Assembly (NCBI GenBank): GCA_016712885.1
Contig: JADJQF010000033.1
Span: 248,001 to 312,000 of the forward strand
Length of the DNA stretch: 64,000 nt
Direction: 5' to 3'
Source of the DNA: Candidatus Flexicrinis proximus
GTDB taxonomy: Bacteria; Chloroflexota; Anaerolineae; Aggregatilineales; Phototrophicaceae
A program made the position numbers and the translations under genes. Positions 16,545-25,719 of the stretch are shown here, one piece after another. The notes beneath the pieces were generated by a model. It saw only the letters and a list, made by a program, of their open reading frames with translations. It made no database searches and had not been told where the DNA came from. How positions within the stretch are numbered: position 1 is the stretch's first letter; each line of letters begins with the position of its first letter.

Positions 16545-16889
16545 ATGAGAACATCAACCCGCAGCGTAGTTATCCGGCGCTGGACCAACTCACAGGCGCC
16601 ATCGGCCTCAGCGATCACCCGTATGATGGAAACTGAGGGGATGCGCCCGTTCAAATGGGAAAACCCCCCCAATCGCACCTTTACCATCCGCAGCCATGGC
16701 TACGACAAAGTGGTCTGGGTCGTTGAAGGCGCGCTTGAACTGATCCTCCCGGACGAGAACCTCCGCTACGTCCTGCGTGCTGGTGACCGCGCCGATGTGC
16801 CAGCAGGCGCCCGTCATGGTGTCAACGTCGGTCGTTCCGGCGTCGTCTGCCTTGAGTGTGCTACCGGCGAACGGCTCGCCCGCCGCTAG
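16545..16889 (+). CDS. Cupin-domain protein
   Basis: This 114-residue protein has a single cupin beta-barrel: RSHGYDKVVWVVEGALELIL corresponds to cupin motif 1 with a degenerate metal triad (His, no second His), and LRAGDRADVPAGARHGVNV to motif 2, with a conserved H. Without the full HxH ligands it may bind a ligand rather than catalyse. The 54-bp gap from the GNAT gene allows co-transcription. A bidirectional terminator follows. Confidence 0.7.
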   Translation: MRTSTRSVVIRRWTNSQAPSASAITRMMETEGMRPFKWENPPNRTFTIRSHGYDKVVWVVEGALELILPDENLRYVLRAGDRADVPAGARHGVNVGRSGVVCLECATGERLARR

Positions 16890-16925
16890 TCCGTAAGTCT
16901 TCAGGCGACACCCCTACGTACAATG

Positions 16926-16952
16926 AAATGACCCCGCTACCGGGGTCATTTT
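16926..16952. terminator. Rho-independent terminator
   Basis: A perfect 10-bp stem AATGACCCCG/CGGGGTCATT with loop CTAC, flanked by A and T runs on both sides. It can end the cupin transcript and also serve the opposite direction after sat. Confidence 0.8.
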
Positions 16953-16966
16953 GCTCGAAATCTGGG

Positions 16967-17016
16967 TGGTTAATGGGTGCAAACCCTCGCGGAAGTCTGG
17001 AGGCGGCGCCTCCACG
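16967..17016. repeat. Fragment of the dispersed hairpin repeat
   Basis: GGTGCAAACCCTCGCGGAAG followed by TGGAGGCGGCGCCTCCA, the outermost hairpin of module 1. Confidence 0.6.
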
Positions 17017-17018
17017 CT

Positions 17019-18197
17019 CTAGCTCTCTTTTAACCCCTCGATCAGCACCGCGCCGACTTCCGGGCGGGTGAACTCGACAGGCAGCGGCTGTCCGGCGCGC
17101 AGCATGTCGCGGACCTGCGTGCCGCTCAGCGACAGCCAGTCCTCTGGGCCGTGCAGCGCCGTCTTTGCCGTGACAATCTGGCCCTGCGCCTTGCTGTAGA
17201 AGGCGTTCTCGAACATCAGCGGCGTAATGCCGATCAGCGCCGGATCGAATTCCTCGAACAGCAGTTGGGCATCGTATGTGCCGTAGTATTTGCCCACGCC
17301 GGCATGGTCGCGCCCGACGATGAAGTGCGTGATGCCGTAGTTCTTGCGGCAGATCGCGTGGAAGATCGCCTCGCGCGGGCCGGCGTAACGCATCGCCGCC
17401 GGAAAGCTGTTGAGCACCGTGCGCGCCGTTGGGAAGTAATGCTCCAGCAGCACCTTGTAGGCCTTGACCCGTACCGGTGCCGGGATGTCGTCGCTCTTGG
17501 TCGCGCCGACCAGCGGGTGCAGCATCAGGCCGTCGCACAGTTCCAGCGCGCACTTCATCAGGTACTCGTGGGCGCGGTGGACCGGGTTGCGGGTCTGGAA
17601 CGCGACGATGCGCCGCCAGCCGCGCTCCGCGAACAGGGCGCGGGTCTGGGCCGGGGTCATATAGATGTCGGGATAGTCCGGCGTGGGTTCGACCAGCATC
17701 CAGACGTCCCCGGCCAGATAATACTCGCCGTAGGCATACACGCGAGCGACGCCTGGGTGCGCGCCGTCGGTGGTTCTATAGACGTTCTGCGCTTCGACTT
17801 CTTTGTCGTAGGTGAACTTCTCGGTCAGTTCGAGCAGGCCGATAACGCGCCCCGACTCGTCCGTCAGCGCGACATCCTTACCCTCGGTCAGCGTCGCGGC
17901 GGTCGCGGCGTCTACTGGCAGCGTCAGCGGAATGGTCCACGGGAGGCCGTTCGGCAGGTGCATGTTGTGGACAACTGACTTGTAGGTCTTGCTGTCCATG
18001 AAGCCGGTGTTGGGGCTGGCGACGCCAATAGCAATCAGTTCGAGGTCGCTGCGCGCGACTTCGCCGAGCACGACTTTCGGTGCGGCTGCGGCGCGGTCGA
18101 GGTAAGGCTGTGCGGCTGCGCCGGTCACGAGCCGGTTGATCAGTGTGCCGCCGTGCGGCGCGATCTGGCGCACGGTGCGGGGTGCGGTGTCGGTCAT
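17019..18197 (-). CDS. sat: Sulfate adenylyltransferase (ATP sulfurylase)
   Basis: Makes adenosine 5'-phosphosulfate from ATP and sulfate; works in sulfate assimilation or, reversed, in sulfur oxidation. The 392-residue length is normal for the bacterial Sat type. Active-site motifs are AFQTRNPVHRAHEYL (199-213), carrying the RNPxHxxH nucleotide-binding signature, and IVGRDHAGVGKYYG (293-306). The N-terminal PUA-like domain contains GVASPNTGFMD. I start at ATG 18197, which has AGGGAAG upstream, rather than the in-frame ATG 39 bp further up. No APS reductase or kinase gene adjoins it. Confidence 0.95.
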   Translation of the reverse strand: MTDTAPRTVRQIAPHGGTLINRLVTGAAAQPYLDRAAAAPKVVLGEVARSDLELIAIGVASPNTGFMDSKTYKSVVHNMHLPNGLPWTIPLTLPVDAATAATLTEGKDVALTDESGRVIGLLELTEKFTYDKEVEAQNVYRTTDGAHPGVARVYAYGEYYLAGDVWMLVEPTPDYPDIYMTPAQTRALFAERGWRRIVAFQTRNPVHRAHEYLMKCALELCDGLMLHPLVGATKSDDIPAPVRVKAYKVLLEHYFPTARTVLNSFPAAMRYAGPREAIFHAICRKNYGITHFIVGRDHAGVGKYYGTYDAQLLFEEFDPALIGITPLMFENAFYSKAQGQIVTAKTALHGPEDWLSLSGTQVRDMLRAGQPLPVEFTRPEVGAVLIEGLKES

Positions 18198-18300
18198 GCG
18201 ATCTTCCCTGTCGATTGAGGTTTTCAGACGGAGCATTATATCATACAGTCAAGGGACAATCTGGTCACGGGCGCGTTACAACTGTCGAAAGGAACGCTTC

Positions 18301-19395
18301 ATGATCGCACGGATCTGGCGCTGTACCGTCACGCGGGACAACCTGCCGCGCTACCTCGAATACTTCAAGTCATCGGTGCTGCCTGCCGTCACGCAGATTG
18401 CCGGTTTTAGCGATGTCAGCATCCTGGAGCATGAGCGGCCGGGGTATACCGAACTGACCCTGATCTCGCACTGGGCGTCGATGGATGCGATCAGCCAGTT
18501 CGCCGGCAGCAATCCCGAGACGGCGGTTGTCGCGCCGGCGGCGCAGGCCCTGCTCCGCACCTATGACGCAACTGTCACACACCATACCGTCCTCTGGACC
18601 GCGCAATCTACGTCCGTCCCTGCGGATATGCAGCCGACGGCGCGCTTTTCCGTCCGCGTGCCGTACTATCACACCTATCGCCCGCGCTATCCGAAGGCAG
18701 TCATCGACACACTGGCCAGCTATGGACTGACACCCGACTCGATCGTCGCCGACATTGGCGCCGGGACCGGCATCTCGTCTGAGATGTTCCTTGAGCACGG
18801 CTGTACCGTCTACGCCGTCGAACCGAATGCCGAGATGCGCGCTGCCTGCGAACACATCTATGGTGAACGCCCGAACTTCCGCGTTGTCGACGGCACCGCC
18901 GAGGCAACCACGCTGGCCGATCACAGTATTGACTGGATCACGGCCGGCCAGGCGTTCCACTGGTTTGACCATACCGCCGCCAGGACAGAGTTTGCGCGTA
19001 TCCTGCGACACGGTGGCGGCATCGCCCTGTTCTGGAACGACCGCGCGGAAAACGTCTCTGACTTCGTGAACGAGTACAACACCATCATGCGCGTCTATGA
19101 TATCGAACAGGGAAGTACGCCGCGTGCCCAGAACCTGATCGTCGAAGAAGACCAGATCGCCGGGTTCTTCGCCCCTGCTGGCTATGAGCGTATCGAAGTC
19201 GCGAACCCGATCGACTATGACTTCGACACGCTGAAGGGGCGGGCGGTCTCGTCCTCCTATGCACCACTTCCCGGCCACGCGCGCCACGACGAGATGGTTG
19301 CCGCGCTGCGTGCGGTGTACGACCGCCATCAGGTTAACGGACGCGTCCGGATGGATTACATCACCCAAATCTACGTAGGACATCCCAACCTATGA
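18301..19395 (+). CDS. Fusion of ABM-like domain and class I SAM methyltransferase
   Basis: A 364-residue protein. Residues 1-~98 are a ferredoxin-like ABM/EthD domain (MIARIWRCTVTRDNLPRYLE; GFSDVSILEHERPGYTELTL; SHWASMDAISQFAG). Residues ~125-364 are a Rossmann methyltransferase: VADIGAGTGISSEMFLEHG (SAM motif I), VYAVEPNAEMR (motif II), FRVVDGTAEATTLADHSID (motif III) and TAGQAFHWFDHTAAR. The domain order is unusual. The start at 18301 has AAAGGAACG upstream; upstream codons in frame are antisense to sat. The stop overlaps csaA by four bases. Substrate unknown. Confidence 0.82.
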   Translation: MIARIWRCTVTRDNLPRYLEYFKSSVLPAVTQIAGFSDVSILEHERPGYTELTLISHWASMDAISQFAGSNPETAVVAPAAQALLRTYDATVTHHTVLWTAQSTSVPADMQPTARFSVRVPYYHTYRPRYPKAVIDTLASYGLTPDSIVADIGAGTGISSEMFLEHGCTVYAVEPNAEMRAACEHIYGERPNFRVVDGTAEATTLADHSIDWITAGQAFHWFDHTAARTEFARILRHGGGIALFWNDRAENVSDFVNEYNTIMRVYDIEQGSTPRAQNLIVEEDQIAGFFAPAGYERIEVANPIDYDFDTLKGRAVSSSYAPLPGHARHDEMVAALRAVYDRHQVNGRVRMDYITQIYVGHPNL

Positions 19396-19730
19396 CCCAG
19401 ATCGAGTATCCGGACTTTGAAAAGGTCGTGATGGCGGTCGGGACGGTCCTCAGCGCAGAGACCAACCCGAAAGCCCGGAAACCCGCTTATGTACTGAGCA
19501 TTGACTTCGGCGCGCAGTACGGTATCAGGACCAGCTCTGCTCAACTGACCCAGAACTATACGGCCGATGCGCTGGTAGGCATGCAGGTCGTGGCGGTCAT
19601 GAACTTCCCGGTCAGACGGATCGCAGGGGTCGAGTCGCAGGTGCTGGTGCTTGGCGCCATGCACGACACACAGGGCGTCGTGCTGCTTACGCCGACGCTG
19701 CGGGTTGAGGATGGCACCCGGATTGGATAG
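19392..19730 (+). CDS. csaA: CsaA-type tRNA-binding domain protein
   Basis: A 112-residue OB-fold protein matching the CsaA family: FEKVVMAVGTVLSAE, RKPAYVLSIDFGAQYG, RTSSAQLTQNY, GMQVVAVMNFPVRRI and SQVLVLGAMH. CsaA proteins bind tRNA in vitro and have been described as secretion chaperones. The ATG overlaps the preceding TGA in an ATGA junction, so translation is coupled to the methyltransferase fusion. Confidence 0.85.
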   Translation: MTQIEYPDFEKVVMAVGTVLSAETNPKARKPAYVLSIDFGAQYGIRTSSAQLTQNYTADALVGMQVVAVMNFPVRRIAGVESQVLVLGAMHDTQGVVLLTPTLRVEDGTRIG

Positions 19731-19813
19731 GCGCCCGAACCAATTCCGCGGGTGTTGGCAACTCGGCGCTGGTATACTCCATCCACTGCCAAAAGTCGAG
19801 CAATGTAAGCTCA

Positions 19814-21541
19814 ATGGATCGCTCCGATATTCCAACGCCTGATGAAATCGACTCCCGGCTACGCGAAGCCGAGTCGATTCAGCTGATCGATTACCGGCGG
19901 TTGGAGACGCTTGCCGATGAGGCGATCGCGCTGGCGGAGCAGCATAGCCTGCCCGTCAAAACGGCTGAGGCACTTGCATACCGCGCCTGGGCGCGCTTGC
20001 ATCTGGACGATAGCAAGTCAGCACTGGAGGGGGCGCTGGCCGCGCTGATCATCGCCCGTGAACACGGCGCCCCACGGGTCGAGTATCTGGCGCTGCGGAC
20101 ACTGGGTATCGCCTTCGACCGTGGCGGAATGCCACAAGACGCACTGCGCTTACATGAACTGCAGCATCAGATCGTTACCCGGTTGGGCGATCCGAGGCTT
20201 GAGGCGTCCGTGCTGAACAACATGGGCGTGGTCGAAATTATCCGTGCGCCGGAAAAAGCATCAAAGATCTTTCTGTCGGCGCTGGGCCTGCTTCCCGACA
20301 GCGACGAGAACAAGATGCGGCGTACGGTCATGAAATGGAACGCGGCAATTTCGCTTGGATTGGCCGGCCATCTCGATGACGCGATGCGACTCGGCTTGGA
20401 AGCGGTACAGGATGCCACAGCGATCGGTACCCGCCACTGGGCAGCCCGCGCGCGGGTCAGCGTCGCATTCATTCATGCGCTGCAAGGGGATTTCAAGGCG
20501 GCACATACGTGCTTTGACGAAGTGCTGCCCGAGATGCTCGACCTCGATTTCCCCGTTCTGACTGGCGAATTCTATCTGCAGCTTGGCGGGACGCTGATGC
20601 GCGAAAGTCGTACGATCGAGGCTGTCGGCGTGCTGGAGGATGCCTATCAGGTCGGCGTCAGCCACAACTTGATAAACACCCAGATTGACGTTCTGAAGGC
20701 GCTTTCCAAGTGCTACGAAACGCTCAACGATATGGCCGGAGTCGTAAACACCTACAAGCGGATGACGGAGGGAGTTGTCCGGCAGCAGCAGCGGAGCGCT
20801 GATCTCCGGTTTGCAGTACTCAAGACCGTGTTCGAGATCGATCGCGCTACCCTAGAAGCAGAAACGCAGGCTGAGCATCTCCAGACGGCAGCGCTGCAAC
20901 GTCTCTCAAATGCGTTTCGCACGCCGCTAGACGGGCTGCAGTTGAGTACCGGTGTGGGCACGAATCAAGGCGACCGCCTCACGCCACAAGCCGCCCGGGC
21001 GCGCCTGCAGGAAATCACGACCCAGGTCGAGTGGATGGCGGGCATGATGGACGAGATTGCCGAGCTGCTGCAGCCAAGCACGGGCAATGTGCAGGTGACG
21101 TCGTTTACGCTGGCAGGGCTTACTCAAGCTGTACTCGAAGATCTCACGAACAGCCGATTCGACACCAGCCGCGTCGTCTTCGAGACGTCCAGCGATATCT
21201 CCGTATCGCTTCGCAGCGCTTTCGAGCCGCTGCGACGGATACTGGGTGAACTGCTCACCAACGCGCTCAAGTTCTCGAACGACGCGGTACATCTGGGATT
21301 GCATGAGACAGGCGGGGTTCTTACAGCTATCGTCAGCGACCGGGGAATTGGCATTCCACCAGACGAACAGGCGCTTATTCTCAAACCGATGTACCGCGCA
21401 TCGAATGTTGGGGATGTCCCGGGTTCGGGGCTGGGGCTCGCGTTAGTCGATAAGCTGATTCTGAATGCTGGAGCGACTTACGAACTCGTCAGCTCAGCCG
21501 AGGCAGGGACGATGGTTAGGATTGGCTGGCCGCTAGAGTAA
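19814..21541 (+). CDS. TPR-containing histidine-kinase-like protein, phospho-acceptor His missing
   Basis: A 575-residue protein without TM segments. Residues 1-~330 are TPR-like helical repeats (ALAALIIAREHGAPRVEYLA; VLNNMGVVEIIR; EAVGVLEDAYQVGVSHNLIN). Residues ~350-430 align with HisKA, but the S-H-E-L-R-T-P-L box reads SNAFRTPL with N366 at the His position. The C-terminus is a normal HATPase domain: GELLTNALKFSND (N box), SDRGIGIPPDEQA (G1) and GSGLGLALVDKL (G2). It could bind ATP but should not autophosphorylate on this His. It is followed by a paralogue of identical length; no response regulator adjoins. Confidence 0.85.
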   Translation: MDRSDIPTPDEIDSRLREAESIQLIDYRRLETLADEAIALAEQHSLPVKTAEALAYRAWARLHLDDSKSALEGALAALIIAREHGAPRVEYLALRTLGIAFDRGGMPQDALRLHELQHQIVTRLGDPRLEASVLNNMGVVEIIRAPEKASKIFLSALGLLPDSDENKMRRTVMKWNAAISLGLAGHLDDAMRLGLEAVQDATAIGTRHWAARARVSVAFIHALQGDFKAAHTCFDEVLPEMLDLDFPVLTGEFYLQLGGTLMRESRTIEAVGVLEDAYQVGVSHNLINTQIDVLKALSKCYETLNDMAGVVNTYKRMTEGVVRQQQRSADLRFAVLKTVFEIDRATLEAETQAEHLQTAALQRLSNAFRTPLDGLQLSTGVGTNQGDRLTPQAARARLQEITTQVEWMAGMMDEIAELLQPSTGNVQVTSFTLAGLTQAVLEDLTNSRFDTSRVVFETSSDISVSLRSAFEPLRRILGELLTNALKFSNDAVHLGLHETGGVLTAIVSDRGIGIPPDEQALILKPMYRASNVGDVPGSGLGLALVDKLILNAGATYELVSSAEAGTMVRIGWPLE

Positions 21542-21730
21542 AGCGCGCCCTGATCCATCCACGGAGCCCGTCATGTTATACTAGGCGAGTGATCGAAAGT
21601 CGCCAGTTTCCAGCTGCCAGTCAGACTGCGGAATTCCCGCTCGACGCATACGCTGCACCGAAAACTCGATACTGGAAACTAAAACAGGTGCCTCAGGTCT
21701 CCGCTTGATCATGTATCACTTGGTAGCGAA
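21542..21730. other. Spacer between the two kinase-like genes
   Basis: It includes CGCCAGTTTCCAGCTGCCAG and GATACTGGAAACTAAAAC, related to the ACTGGAAACTGGAAACT sequence near 14127-14145. These look like a short dispersed repeat; no gene is seen. Confidence 0.4.
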
Positions 21731-23458
21731 ATGGAACAGTCGTCGGTCCCGGCTACAGATGCAATCGACGCCCGGCTGCGTGAAGGTCAGGCGATTCAGC
21801 ACTCCGACTATCGTAAACTGGAAGAACTGGCCGACGGCACGATCGAGATGTCGATTCGTGCAAAGCTCCCCGTAAAGACGGCCGAAGCCCTGACGCAAAA
21901 GGCCTGGGCGCTCCTGCACCTCAACAACAGCGAACCGGCGTTTCGTGCCGCGCTCGACGCCTTGATCATTGCCCGTGAGCATGAGGCCAAGTGGGTTGAA
22001 CATCGAGCCTTGCTCTCGTTGTCGGTCATTTTCGACCGGGCCGGACTGCCAGAAGAGGCGCTGCGTCTGCATCACCTGCAGCTCGAAATCGTTGAACAAC
22101 TGGGCGATCCCTACCAGCGGGCCTCGGTCCTCAACAACATCGGCGTGGCCGAACTGACCCGGGATCCGCAGCGTGCCCTCGTGACTTTTCTTGAGGCGCT
22201 CTCGATCGTACCATTCGACGGCGCCGGATATTCACGGGTGGTCATCATCGCGTGGAACGCTGCCACCGCGCAGGCGCTGACCGGCCAGTATGAACCGGCC
22301 ATGTCTCACGCGGTCCTTGCGCGTGATACCGCCCGGCAGATCGATTCCAGAGCGTGGGCAGCCCGCGCCGAGGTGGTCATTGCCTTTATCCATGGTCTGC
22401 AGCGCAATTTCGCACTGGCCCATGCGCTATTCGAAGAGATCGAAACGCGCCTGTACCAGATCAATCTCCCTGTGCTGACGGCTGAGCATCACCTGCGGCG
22501 CGGGATGATTTACCTTGAAGAGCGGCGCATCCATGAAGCGGTGGGTGTCCTGGAGGATGCATACCAGGTCGCTTATGACGCCAACCTGATCAATGTCCAG
22601 ATCGACGTGCTCAAGGCTCTGGTGCAGGCCTACGAAAAGTATGACGACATGGCCGGCGTGATCAACACCTACAAGCGCATGACCGAAGGAGTGGTACGGC
22701 AGCAGAAGCGCGGTGCCGACCTGCGCTTTGCGGTGCTGAAGAAGGTGTTTGAGATTGACCGGGCCGGATTGGAGGCGAAAAACCGTGCGGCGCAACTCCA
22801 GACGGCGGCCCTGCAGAAGATTTCCGAGGAACTTCGCACGCCGCTGGAGGTGATCCAATCCAGCGCGGGAATCGTCGAGAAATACGGCGACCGGATCTCC
22901 CCTGAAGCGACACGCGCCCGCCTGCAGGAGATCACAACCCAGGTGAAATGGGTGACGGTGATGATGGACGAAGTCGCGGGACTGCTGCAGCCCGAAGACG
23001 CTGATTTTGAAACAGAGTCGTTCACGATGGCATCGCTGACCCAGGCCGTGCTCAAGGACGTGGCGAGCTACCAGATGGACATCAACCGGATCTTTGTCGA
23101 GGCGACCGGAAACATCTCGATTGTCCTGCACGGCACGCTGGATGCCCTGCGGCGGACGCTTGTGCAGCTCCTGACGAACGCCCTGAAGTTCTCGGACGAT
23201 GTTGTTCATCTCCGGCTGTCAATATCAGGTCGGCATATCGATGCCAGCGTCAGCGACGAGGGCGTGGGTATTCCTCCGGAGGAACAGCGGTTGGTGCTGC
23301 AGCCGCTGTACCGCGCATCGAATACCGGCGAGGTGACCGGCTCAGGGGTCGGGCTGGCATTGGTCGACCGGCTGGTTCGCGGCGCTGGCGCTACGTTCGA
23401 GCTGGTCAGCGCTGTCGGGTCTGGCACGACCGTCAGCGTGAGGTGGCCGCTCTCTTAA
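21731..23458 (+). CDS. Paralogous TPR-histidine-kinase-like protein, His replaced by Glu
   Basis: A 575-residue paralogue of the preceding protein with the same layout: TPR-like repeats (ALDALIIAREHEAKWVEHRA; EAVGVLEDAYQVAYDANLIN), a HisKA-like helix and an HATPase domain (VQLLTNALKFSDD, SDEGVGIPPEEQR, GSGVGLALVDRL). The HisKA box is otherwise textbook (ISEELRTPLEVIQ) but has Glu366 in place of the acceptor His. The ATP site looks intact. It may be a sensor or scaffold acting with another kinase, or a kinase that uses another residue. It probably arose by tandem duplication. Confidence 0.85.
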   Translation: MEQSSVPATDAIDARLREGQAIQHSDYRKLEELADGTIEMSIRAKLPVKTAEALTQKAWALLHLNNSEPAFRAALDALIIAREHEAKWVEHRALLSLSVIFDRAGLPEEALRLHHLQLEIVEQLGDPYQRASVLNNIGVAELTRDPQRALVTFLEALSIVPFDGAGYSRVVIIAWNAATAQALTGQYEPAMSHAVLARDTARQIDSRAWAARAEVVIAFIHGLQRNFALAHALFEEIETRLYQINLPVLTAEHHLRRGMIYLEERRIHEAVGVLEDAYQVAYDANLINVQIDVLKALVQAYEKYDDMAGVINTYKRMTEGVVRQQKRGADLRFAVLKKVFEIDRAGLEAKNRAAQLQTAALQKISEELRTPLEVIQSSAGIVEKYGDRISPEATRARLQEITTQVKWVTVMMDEVAGLLQPEDADFETESFTMASLTQAVLKDVASYQMDINRIFVEATGNISIVLHGTLDALRRTLVQLLTNALKFSDDVVHLRLSISGRHIDASVSDEGVGIPPEEQRLVLQPLYRASNTGEVTGSGVGLALVDRLVRGAGATFELVSAVGSGTTVSVRWPLS

Positions 23459-23465
23459 AATCACG

Positions 23466-23630
23466 TGAGTTATGAATACCTTGGGGTTTCACCCTAAACC
23501 CCAGCAGGAATTTGCATCCCTGCACTCTTCATTGGCCTTCGGCTTCGCAGGCGAAACCGAAGGCCATGAGGAAGTCCAGAGGGCGCAAGCCCATTGGGGG
23601 AGGCTGGAGGAAAAGCCTCCGTGCACCTTA
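23466..23630. repeat. Dispersed hairpin repeat, module 1
   Basis: Starts GAGTTATGAATACCTTGGGG and shows GGCCTTCGGCTTCGCAGG with its complement, the AGGGCGCAAGCCC block and GAGGAAAAGCCTCC. It fills the gap between the second kinase-like gene and murC. Confidence 0.85.
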
Positions 23631-23673
23631 TCGACGACTGACGTTAAGCTAGAGCACTCACTGCGCCCTGGGG

Positions 23674-25062
23674 TCAGGCCTTTTTGCTGTCCTGCAGCAT
23701 CTGGCCGATCCTAGGGGCATCGCCGGCGCTGAAGATGATCACCACTGAACGGCCCCTGACCTTCTTCAGCAGGCGGGCTGCGGTCGACTCCAGGTCGCCG
23801 GTGTAGACGACATCCGGATGGTGCGCTTTCAAGACCTTGACCACGCTCTTAGAGTCGATGCCAGGCACCGGCTGTTCGCGCGAGGCGTAGATGTCGGTGA
23901 CCAGCACATGGTCGGCGTCCTTGAAGGCGTGGGCGAACCCGGACATCAACGCCTGGGTCCGGCTGTAGGTGTGGGGCTGCCACACCGCCCAGATCCGGTG
24001 CTGCGGATAGGCCATGCGCGCAGCTTCCAGGGTCACGGTGATGGCTGTCGGATGATGGGCGTAATCGTCGATGACCACCAGACCGTCAACTTCGCAGCGG
24101 ACCTCGAAGCGCCTGCCTGTGCTCTGGAAGGACGCCAGTGCGCGCGCCGATTTCTCGAAGGGCACGCCGGCAGCTTCGGCGGCCAGCGCGGCGGCCAGGG
24201 CATTGGCCGCGTTGTGGCGGCCCATCAACTGCAAGGCGAAGTGCGCTTTCAGGACCGGCAGGGGCGTCTTAACATAGACGTCGAAGTGCAGCCGCTTGTC
24301 CTTGCGGACCTCCAGGTTATGGATGAAGGCGTCAGCCCGCTTATTGTAGCCGTAGGTTACCAGAGTTCCCGTGGGACGTGTGGAGACCAGTGCCTGCGTG
24401 CGCCAGTCGTCGGTATTGATGATCAGGGTGCCGTCGGGCTGGATATTGCCGATGAACTTGCGGAAGGAGGCGAGCAGGTCGGCCTCGGTCGGGAAGAAGT
24501 CGGGATGATCCCACTCCGCGCTGGTCACTACCGCGACCGCCGGCTTGAGACCGAGATACATGTCGTCGTATTCGTCGGCTTCGATGACGAAGTGGTTGTC
24601 GTGACCCGCCGCGGCATTGGTGCCGCTGTTGGCCAGCACCGACCCCACGATATAGCCCGGATCGACCCCGGCTTCGCGCAGGATATGGGCGGTCATGGCG
24701 GTTGTGGTGGTCTTGCCGTGGGTCCCGGCGATGGCGAGGGTAGATTTGCCATGAAGCAGGGCGGGCAGGAAATCCTTGCGCTTGTAGACGAGGATACCCG
24801 CGGATTCAGCGGCAGCGACTTCCGGATTATCATGCACGGCTGAAGAAACGACCAGCATGTCCGCGCCGTCAATGTTGGAGGCAGCGTGTCCCGCGTAGAT
24901 CGTCGCGCCGTCGCGTTGGAGCGCCTCGGTGACGGGATTGAGTACCCGGTCCGAGCCGCTGACCGGATGGCCGCGTTCGAGAAGGACCCGCGCGATGGCC
25001 GACATGCCTGTGCCACCGATACCCACAACATGGATATGTTGTTTGATGTTGAGTTGTTTCAC
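23674..25062 (-). CDS. murC: UDP-N-acetylmuramate--L-alanine ligase
   Basis: Adds the first L-Ala of the peptidoglycan stem peptide. The 462-residue product has the three Mur-ligase domains: IHVVGIGGTGMSAIARVLLE (N-terminal Rossmann, UDP-binding), AIAGTHGKTTTTAMTAHIL (central ATP-binding P-loop), VIEADEYDDMYLGL (Mg site) and VIDDYAHHPTAITVTLEA (C-terminal domain). Length and motifs are complete. It is the last gene of a minus-strand wall cluster that starts with ftsW. Confidence 0.96.
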   Translation of the reverse strand: MKQLNIKQHIHVVGIGGTGMSAIARVLLERGHPVSGSDRVLNPVTEALQRDGATIYAGHAASNIDGADMLVVSSAVHDNPEVAAAESAGILVYKRKDFLPALLHGKSTLAIAGTHGKTTTTAMTAHILREAGVDPGYIVGSVLANSGTNAAAGHDNHFVIEADEYDDMYLGLKPAVAVVTSAEWDHPDFFPTEADLLASFRKFIGNIQPDGTLIINTDDWRTQALVSTRPTGTLVTYGYNKRADAFIHNLEVRKDKRLHFDVYVKTPLPVLKAHFALQLMGRHNAANALAAALAAEAAGVPFEKSARALASFQSTGRRFEVRCEVDGLVVIDDYAHHPTAITVTLEAARMAYPQHRIWAVWQPHTYSRTQALMSGFAHAFKDADHVLVTDIYASREQPVPGIDSKSVVKVLKAHHPDVVYTGDLESTAARLLKKVRGRSVVIIFSAGDAPRIGQMLQDSKKA

Positions 25063-25090
25063 CTTGCTCCGCGTCCGTTTAATGCAGTGT

Positions 25091-25639
25091 CTATGCTGAT
25101 GTCGCGCTCAATGCAATCGCGGCGATGGCAACCACCAACAAGAAACTGACGCTGCCGCCGCTCAGGCCGCCTGTAAACAGGACGACCGGTAAGCTCCCAA
25201 GTGCATTGGCGCTGGGAGAATTCACCGCAGGAGCGATTATAAACGGAGACAAGGGGTATTCATTTATATCCATTAAGTACCACACGGTACCCGCAACTAA
25301 CCAGCCATTGATTCCGCCGAAGAGTAATCCCAACCAACTGGCAGAAGAATTAAGTTTCAATTGTACACGGCGTCCCTGATCGTCCACGGGCGCCTGGCGC
25401 AGGGTATAGCCCACATAGATCATCAGGAGGAACAGGAGGGTCTGAATGGCGAAGGTGACTTCGCGGCCGGTGCCGGACAGAAAGGGGACCGAGCGCAGGA
25501 GCACATCGGCCTGAATCAGAATGAAGATGCCCATGAGCGCCGCGGCCATGACCGGCACTTCCCGGCGCCAGCCGCGCAGGAAGCCGAAGACCGCCGTAAG
25601 GATGGCCGTGAACCACATGAGGGAAGATAATTCGATCAT
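25091..25639 (-). CDS. CvpA-like membrane protein (paralogue B)
   Basis: A 182-residue integral membrane protein with four to five hydrophobic segments (MWFTAILTAVFGFLRGWRRE; MAAALMGIFILIQADVLL; FAIQTLLFLLMIYVGY; GLLFGGINGWLVAGTVWYLM). The opening G-F-L-R-G-W-R-R-E pattern and topology resemble CvpA/colicin V production-type proteins. It shares NGWLVAGTVWYLMDINEYPL with NGYLVWGSLWYLMHINDYPL of the next protein, so the two are paralogues. It lies 28 bp upstream of murC. Function in wall synthesis is inferred from position only. Confidence 0.7.
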   Translation of the reverse strand: MIELSSLMWFTAILTAVFGFLRGWRREVPVMAAALMGIFILIQADVLLRSVPFLSGTGREVTFAIQTLLFLLMIYVGYTLRQAPVDDQGRRVQLKLNSSASWLGLLFGGINGWLVAGTVWYLMDINEYPLSPFIIAPAVNSPSANALGSLPVVLFTGGLSGGSVSFLLVVAIAAIALSATSA

Positions 25640-25719
25640 CTTTGGCTTTCAGATTTCCAGGTTTCCGCGAAGAGCGGCCGGTCCGGGCGATAAGGCGGCG
25701 GGATACAGATTACCAGCCG

